The translations under genes and the position numbers were made by a program. A stretch of 10,311 nt of DNA from Alphaproteobacteria bacterium (lineage in GTDB: Bacteria; Pseudomonadota; Alphaproteobacteria; SHVP01): assembly GCA_026421105.1 (NCBI GenBank), contig JAPKDI010000029.1:1-10311 (forward strand), read 5' to 3'. Shown here in pieces: positions 6,214-10,311 of this stretch. Below the pieces are notes generated by a model. The model was not told the DNA's origin. It saw nothing but the letters and a program-made list of their open reading frames with translations, and made no database searches. Position 1 is the stretch's first letter. Every line of letters starts with the position of its first letter.

Positions 6214-7052
6214 AGGCTGACCATCTTCGCGCTAATGTCCCAGAGCTTTTCCTGCGCGTGCCGGTCGTAACTTGCGTGATTTGACTTCACCGCCTTGCCT
6301 TCGTCGAAGTAGAGCCCGCTCTGGCTGGTAACCTCTGGTGCACTAGCGAGGTACACACTAGTTTGCGCGCCCTGAGCGACCGAGATAGCGTTACCAAAAC
6401 GCATCGCCAACGCCATACCTGTACGCGCCAGGAACCGGCCGTTCTGACCAAAGTGCGAACTCACAAACCCGGGGTGAAGACAGTTTGCCGTCACGCCCGT
6501 ACCTTCCAAGCGGCGTGCAAGCGCATAGGTGAACATGATGTTCGCCAATTTGGATCTTGAGTAAGCCTTCCAAGCACCGAACCCGCGCGAAAGCTGCAGG
6601 TCATTAAAATCGAGCATGGCCCGGCGATGCGCAATCGAAGCGACGCTAACAATACGGGCGGGCGCGCTGGCTTTCAAAAGATCTAGCAGCTCGTGCGTAA
6701 GCAAGAAATAATTCAGGTGGTTGAGACCGAAAGTCATCTCGATTCCATCACGGGTTTCCTCGCGGCGAAACATGATGACACCGGCATTGTTAACCAGGAC
6801 ATCCAACCGATTGGTGCGTTGTTTGACGGCTTTCGCTAGGCCTCGAACGTCTGCCTGCACGGATAGATCTGCTTGAAGAAATTCAGCCTGGTCCGTTCCG
6901 GTATTCGTTGCAATGTCACGGACCGCAGCTGCACCCTTCTCTGCGTTTCGCCCAGCAATGAAAACACGAGCGCCCCTTTCGGCGAGTCGGCGGGCCGTTT
7001 CCTTCCCGATCCCGTCGGTCGCGCCAGTGACTAAGACCGTCTTGTCACGCAT
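6210..7052 (-). CDS. Short-chain dehydrogenase/reductase (retinol dehydrogenase-like)
   Basis: A 280-residue classical-type SDR with a Rossmann fold. It has the cofactor motif TGATDGIG (9-16), R35 after the second strand, favouring NADP(H), ADLS at 61-64, NNAG (88-91), and the active-site set N111, S139, Y164 and K168 in AYSRSKLAN. HPGFVSS (193-199) follows the active site. The sequence pattern is that of the retinol dehydrogenase/WWOX-like branch, whose bacterial members have poorly known substrates. The ATG lies 12 bases after the stop of the SAM-domain remnant, and the stop overlaps the glycosylase start as ATGA. The function in this operon cannot be read from context. Confidence 0.9.
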   Translation of the reverse strand: MRDKTVLVTGATDGIGKETARRLAERGARVFIAGRNAEKGAAAVRDIATNTGTDQAEFLQADLSVQADVRGLAKAVKQRTNRLDVLVNNAGVIMFRREETRDGIEMTFGLNHLNYFLLTHELLDLLKASAPARIVSVASIAHRRAMLDFNDLQLSRGFGAWKAYSRSKLANIMFTYALARRLEGTGVTANCLHPGFVSSHFGQNGRFLARTGMALAMRFGNAISVAQGAQTSVYLASAPEVTSQSGLYFDEGKAVKSNHASYDRHAQEKLWDISAKMVSL

Positions 7053-7064
7053 TCTATTCAGTCC

Positions 7065-7373
7065 TCACTGTGCTGCGGAGAGGTCGCAAAACATCACGGT
7101 GAGTTGGCGCCGTTCGGCTCCAGCATTGGGGTCACGTGCAGGCGCAGTCGACAGGGCAGACGGACCTGCCACGCCTGCCAGCGCGGTGCGGATCGCCATT
7201 ACCGCCTTTTGGAATTTCTTGCGATGGCTAAGGCTGAGCCAAACTTCCTTATGACGCTCGTCCGATAGCTCCTCGGCGATCTCGAGGTCGACATCATTAT
7301 CGGCAAACACGGCGGCATACTGGCCAAGCCCGATCGTCTCGAGCCACGCCTCCATTTTCGAATTATCCGCCAT
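7065..7373 (-). CDS. SAM-domain protein, truncated remnant of a class III adenylate/guanylate cyclase
   Basis: The 102-residue reading frame has a complete sterile-alpha-motif domain (residues about 7-64: MEAWLETIGLGQYAAVFADN and the KKFQKAVMAI helix), a short Ala/Pro linker, then AERRQLTVMFCDL at 86-98. The last segment is the recognisable first strand of the class III cyclase catalytic domain, with the first metal-binding Asp at D97. In full-length relatives it is followed by VGSTAL... and hundreds more residues, often with AAA-ATPase and TPR regions. Here the frame ends four residues later at TGA, and the dehydrogenase starts 12 bases on. No cyclase activity is possible. The SAM domain could still be made and bind partners. 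It sits 40 bases after the deacetylase stop and has only a poorly spaced AGAGG site, so it may be a decaying pseudogene. Confidence 0.75.
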   Translation of the reverse strand: MADNSKMEAWLETIGLGQYAAVFADNDVDLEIAEELSDERHKEVWLSLSHRKKFQKAVMAIRTALAGVAGPSALSTAPARDPNAGAERRQLTVMFCDLSAAQ

Positions 7374-7413
7374 TAGTTACTTTTGCTCGCCTCTTGCCCG
7401 CCGACCGTAAAAC

Positions 7414-8541
7414 TTACCACGGTGCGCTCGAGATCCGTAGTTGGGCCGAGGTCGCAAGATCCTGTGTCGACTGCCGTACCGGCCCGGGGCGCATTGGGTC
7501 ACGCAAAGTCGTGAACCAATGGTCTGGAGGCGCGCGACCGGCAGATCGGTGCCAACTCAGTGAGCGTAAGAACGCTTCGGCGGGTTCGTCGAGCGCATCC
7601 GGGACCGGAAAGTCGTTTAGGACCGCCCAAATCCCAGACCAACAACGCGCCACGCTCCACGGATTGTAACCTCCGCCCCCTACCACCAATGTCCTCGCGA
7701 CCGCTCCCCTGAGCGCGCCGACGAAATCCCAAATTGCATTGTTTGAGAGATCAAGCTTTGAGAGCGGGTCTTCCATCAAAGCATCCGCGCCGGTTTGCAA
7801 GATTAAGACCTGCGGTTGAAAGGCCTCGACCACCGGCATGACAACGTCATCACGGAGCAAAGTCATTTCTGTATCGTTGAACCCTGGCTCAACCGGGAGG
7901 TTAAGGGCCGACCCGTCAGCCGTATCGTGTGCGAGACCGGTATTCGGCCATCGCCTGGCCTCGTGAATAGAGACGGCAAGAACACGCGAGTCGCCATGAA
8001 AGGCATCTTGCACACCGTCGCAATGATGCGCGTCGATATCGACATAGAGCAGCCGGTCGAATCCGCGCTCAAGAAACGCCAAAAGGCCGATCACCGGATC
8101 GTTGAGGTAGCAGAACCCGCTCGCATGCCCTGGTCGACCATGGTGCGTACCGCCAGCGGGGCTGTAAACCACTCCGTCGCTCGCACTAAGCAACTCGACC
8201 GCCGTTAGGGTCGCGCCGCAGGCGGTGGCGGGACGACTGAATATCTCGCTGAAAATCGGGTTGCCGTTGAGCCCTATGTTGAAGCGACGACGCTCGTCGA
8301 GCGACAACGACTCACCGCCTTCAGCCCGCACCAAGGCGTCAATATAGTCCTCCCGATGGAACGTGAGCAGCTCGTCACGCGTCGCAACGCGGCTGTCCAG
8401 GTAGGCCGCATCGTCTAACCAATTCAGCGCCCGGCACAGATCGATCACCGCCGAAACGCGCGGGATTGCCAGTGGGTGTTTGTCGCTGTAGCGAGATCGG
8501 CGGTAGATGTCGCTGCCGATGAACTTCGGCTTAAATTTCAT
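7414..8541 (-). CDS. Histone deacetylase family protein (AcuC/HDAC-like)
   Basis: A 375-residue zinc deacetylase of the class I HDAC/AcuC/HDLP superfamily. The active-site set is intact: H133-H134 in GGTHHGRPGH, D168 with zinc ligands D170 and H172 in YVDIDAHHCDGVQDAF, third ligand D253 in LQTGADAL, and the transition-state tyrosine Y292 in GGGGYN. Numbering is nearly the same as in HDLP. Bacterial members remove acetyl groups from proteins such as acetyl-CoA synthetase, or from small amines; the substrate here is unknown. An unusual detail is cysteine at position 174, where most relatives have glycine (HHGDGV). The ATG at 8541 is used; a GTG two codons upstream is an alternative, and neither has a strong ribosome site. 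It follows the DUF1684 gene by about 24 bases. Confidence 0.92.
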   Translation of the reverse strand: MKFKPKFIGSDIYRRSRYSDKHPLAIPRVSAVIDLCRALNWLDDAAYLDSRVATRDELLTFHREDYIDALVRAEGGESLSLDERRRFNIGLNGNPIFSEIFSRPATACGATLTAVELLSASDGVVYSPAGGTHHGRPGHASGFCYLNDPVIGLLAFLERGFDRLLYVDIDAHHCDGVQDAFHGDSRVLAVSIHEARRWPNTGLAHDTADGSALNLPVEPGFNDTEMTLLRDDVVMPVVEAFQPQVLILQTGADALMEDPLSKLDLSNNAIWDFVGALRGAVARTLVVGGGGYNPWSVARCWSGIWAVLNDFPVPDALDEPAEAFLRSLSWHRSAGRAPPDHWFTTLRDPMRPGPVRQSTQDLATSAQLRISSAPW

Positions 8542-8565
8542 GCGCACCGGGGGAAATTCAACCCG

Positions 8566-9177
8566 TCAACCGACACGTTCACCGCCCCTAACCGCAAACG
8601 AAAATCGATTCTCTGCGGGCGCCAACGGGCACGTCCACCGCGCCGAGTAGGAGCACGACGGTTGGTAGGCAAAGTTAAAATCGGCAACGAGGGTTCCATC
8701 GGATCCGCCGAGGTCGGCTCCTTTGATAGTATCCAACAAATAGCGACCGCCGCCATAGGTCTCATCACCGGTGGTGGTGTCGGCGAACGGCAGAAATATC
8801 CCACCGCCATACCCCTCGGTCCAGTAAAGCGTCAGCTCGCCGCCGAGCGAATTACGCAGCCCAACAGTGTGCGCGAACGGCCGAAGCTGCAGCGTTCCGT
8901 CCGCTCCTACTGTGGTTGCCAAGGTCTCGCCGTCCTGCACCGTTTCGAGTGCCACGATAAAGCGCAGATCACGATCATAAGGATATGCGCGAAACGACCA
9001 ACTGGTACGAGCCGGATCGTCGACGAGCGGGGATTGCTGGTGATGCCGAAACAATGATTCGCGGCCGGCCCGCCATATTTCACGCGCTGCAAGCGGTTCT
9101 GATGCTGCTCGCACCTCGGCGTAGAGCGCAAAAGTGCGACGGCGCCAGTCTGCGATGTCGTATTCAGGAGCTACCAT
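8566..9177 (-). CDS. DUF1684 domain protein
   Basis: A 203-residue protein of the DUF1684 family, whose function is unknown. The family signature fills the C-terminal half: LTLYWTEGYGGGIFLPFADTTTG (about 116-137), ETYGGGRYLLDTIKGAD (139-155), and ADFNFAYQPSCSYSARWTCPLAPAENRF (165-192), including two conserved cysteines (C175, C183) and the proline/asparagine cluster. The N-terminal helix WRRRTFALYAEVR and the segment SPLVDDPART are also usual for the family. I see no signal peptide or membrane segment. The ATG at 9177 is chosen over a GTG at 9198 because AAAAGG lies 6 bases before the ATG and nothing suitable precedes the GTG. It is the first gene of the minus-strand run and is divergent from the amidohydrolase at 9249. 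Confidence 0.85.
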   Translation of the reverse strand: MVAPEYDIADWRRRTFALYAEVRAASEPLAAREIWRAGRESLFRHHQQSPLVDDPARTSWSFRAYPYDRDLRFIVALETVQDGETLATTVGADGTLQLRPFAHTVGLRNSLGGELTLYWTEGYGGGIFLPFADTTTGDETYGGGRYLLDTIKGADLGGSDGTLVADFNFAYQPSCSYSARWTCPLAPAENRFSFAVRGGERVG

Positions 9178-9186
9178 TCGCGCCTT

Positions 9187-9213
9187 TTGTACCCTCACGA
9201 TTCATGTCATAAC
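9187..9213 (+). promoter_or_regulatory. Possible promoter for the second amidohydrolase
   Basis: TTGTAC (9187-9192) and CATAAC (9208-9213) resemble -35 and -10 elements with a short 15-base spacer, about 36 bases before the ATG at 9249. This 71-base spacer must hold start signals for both divergent genes. The match is weak. Confidence 0.2.
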
Positions 9214-9248
9214 GCGGCAACGGTCGAAAAGCATTTAGGGAGAGATCC

Positions 9249-9950
9249 ATGCCGACACCCGATGAAGTGCGCAAAGCACTCGAAGTTATTTTCGCAGCCG
9301 ACTCAGAGATTTACCAGCAACGGGGATTTCAGCGTCGGATTGGCTACGGCAAGCGTCCGGCGCTGATCCACATTGATCTTGCCAATGGCTGGACCCGTCC
9401 CGGCAATCCGTTCTCCTGCGATGGCATGGACGTGATCATTCCGGCAGTTCAGCGTCTCAACGAGGCGGCACGTAAGAAACGCGTGCCCATCGTCTATACG
9501 ACCACCGCTTACAACGTCACGGATACGCAGAACACCGATATGGGGTTGTGGCACCTAAAAATTCCTATCGAAGTGATGAACATCTCCAAAACCGAAGACG
9601 TCGCGATCGATGACCGGATCGCGCCCGAACCCGGAGACCAAGTCATCGTGAAAAAGCGGGCGAGTGGCTTTCACGGGACCTATCTTTCGAGTTTTCTTAA
9701 GGCGAACGGTATCGATACCGTGATCATCACGGGCGTCACGATGGCAGGCTGCGTGAGGCACACAACAGAAGACGCCATCGCGGAAGGCTTTCGGCCGATC
9801 GTTGTCCGCGAAGCTGTTGGCGACCGCGTCCCGGGGGTTGTGGAGTGGAACTTATTCGACATTGATTCGAAGTTTGGTGATGTTGAGTCGGTCGACGATG
9901 TTGTTGCCTACCTTGATGGGATCGAGCCTTACCCGCTTCCAAACTCCTGA
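9249..9950 (+). CDS. N-carbamoylsarcosine amidohydrolase-like isochorismatase-fold enzyme
   Basis: A 233-residue cysteine hydrolase. The triad is D43 in IHIDLANGW, K135 in VIVKKRASGFHGT and nucleophile C168 in GVTMAGCVRHT. The stretch GDRVPGVVEWNLFDIDSKFGDVES (191-214), as I recall the family, closely follows N-carbamoylsarcosine amidohydrolase, which splits N-carbamoylsarcosine to sarcosine, CO2 and ammonia in creatinine breakdown. Other ureido or amide substrates remain possible because no creatinine pathway partners are present. An AGGGAGAG ribosome site precedes the ATG, identical in core to that of the paralogue at 2796. An N-terminal helix of about 20 residues is longer than in the paralogue. 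It precedes the ArsC-family gene by 17 bases and is divergent from DUF1684. Confidence 0.9.
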   Translation: MPTPDEVRKALEVIFAADSEIYQQRGFQRRIGYGKRPALIHIDLANGWTRPGNPFSCDGMDVIIPAVQRLNEAARKKRVPIVYTTTAYNVTDTQNTDMGLWHLKIPIEVMNISKTEDVAIDDRIAPEPGDQVIVKKRASGFHGTYLSSFLKANGIDTVIITGVTMAGCVRHTTEDAIAEGFRPIVVREAVGDRVPGVVEWNLFDIDSKFGDVESVDDVVAYLDGIEPYPLPNS

Positions 9951-9967
9951 GCCGTGAACATTGCCCG

Positions 9968-10311
9968 ATGACCGTCACGATCTATCACAACCCACGATGC
10001 AGCAAATCACGCCAGACATTGGCTTTGCTTGAGGAAGCTGGCGCCAAACCTGTAGTGATCGAGTACCTTAAGACGCCGCCGAGCGCCAAGGAACTCGACG
10101 CAATCCTCACGACGCTGGGCAAAGAGCCACGTGACTTGATGCGCCAGAAAGAACCGCCCTTTGCCGCGCTCGAATTGGCGGATGCCACCAAATCTCGGGC
10201 CGCGCTTATCGTAGCGATGGTCGAGAATCCGATTCTGATCGAACGGCCGATCGTTCTCGCCAATGGGAAGGCAGCTATAGGACGCCCGCCGGAAGACGTA
10301 CTCGACATTCT
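9968..10311 (+). CDS. arsC: Arsenate reductase, ArsC (glutaredoxin-dependent) family, 3' end outside window
   Basis: The frame begins MTVTIYHNPRCSKSRQTLALL and stays open to the window edge, giving 114 complete codons. Family members reduce arsenate to arsenite with glutathione/glutaredoxin in the cytoplasm; shorter YfgD-type relatives of about 115-120 residues also exist. C11 matches the catalytic C12 of E. coli R773 ArsC, and R59, R93 (IERPIV) and R106 (IGRPPED) match its anion-binding R60, R94 and R107, so the active site looks intact. The gene lies 17 bases after the amidohydrolase stop with no clear Shine-Dalgarno. No ArsR, ArsB or Acr3 gene is visible, so a role in arsenic resistance is not shown by context; the YfgD-like branch is a good alternative. 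Only a few residues are probably missing. Confidence 0.9.
   Translation, partial: MTVTIYHNPRCSKSRQTLALLEEAGAKPVVIEYLKTPPSAKELDAILTTLGKEPRDLMRQKEPPFAALELADATKSRAALIVAMVENPILIERPIVLANGKAAIGRPPEDVLDI

Noticed and set aside
9985..10308. A 107-codon minus-strand frame opposite the ArsC-family gene
   Set aside because: The plus strand encodes a clear ArsC with catalytic Cys and three Arg residues; the minus frame is Ser/Arg-rich with no domain.

Overview
The window is bacterial chromosomal DNA, moderately GC-rich by eye, densely packed and made almost wholly of protein-coding genes. I see no tRNA, rRNA, CRISPR array, insertion sequence or phage gene. Gene content fits a proteobacterium, most likely an alphaproteobacterium: a DusA-type tRNA-dihydrouridine synthase, a Tag-like glycosylase, an AcuC/HDAC-like deacetylase, DUF1684, a glutaredoxin-type ArsC, and a SAM-domain fragment of a class III cyclase. 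This placement is an inference from family content, not a phylogeny.

Left part (1-4544). A divergent locus is centred on an intergenic region at 2579-2795. Leftward, on the minus strand, run a SAM-dependent methyltransferase with an extra N-terminal domain, a two-domain VOC (glyoxalase-fold) protein and an AllA-type ureidoglycolate lyase; gaps are 12-26 bases and each gene has a clear Shine-Dalgarno sequence. Rightward run an isochorismatase-fold amidohydrolase (N-carbamoylsarcosine/maleamate amidase type) and a stand-alone FIST-domain protein. The spacer holds a hairpin-like inverted repeat, a 10-base palindrome and a short direct repeat that could be operators. This locus is the best candidate for an undescribed pathway: two of its enzymes belong to families acting on ureido or amide C-N bonds, beside a methyltransferase, a VOC enzyme and a probable small-molecule sensor.

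Middle part (4541-9177). A minus-strand run of six genes reads DUF1684, HDAC-like deacetylase, SAM-domain cyclase remnant, short-chain dehydrogenase, Tag-like glycosylase, DusA. The last three are joined by ATGA start/stop overlaps and are very probably co-translated. DusA ends tail to tail with the FIST gene, both stop codons lying in one CTAG tetranucleotide. The remnant keeps the SAM domain and the first strand of the cyclase domain, then stops. The Tag-like protein lacks the usual zinc ligands and key active-site residues.

Right part (9178-10311). After a short divergent spacer, a second isochorismatase-fold enzyme, closer to N-carbamoylsarcosine amidohydrolase, is followed by an ArsC-family arsenate reductase that runs off the window edge. 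The two amidohydrolases are paralogues with identical AGGGAGA ribosome binding sites and bracket the region.
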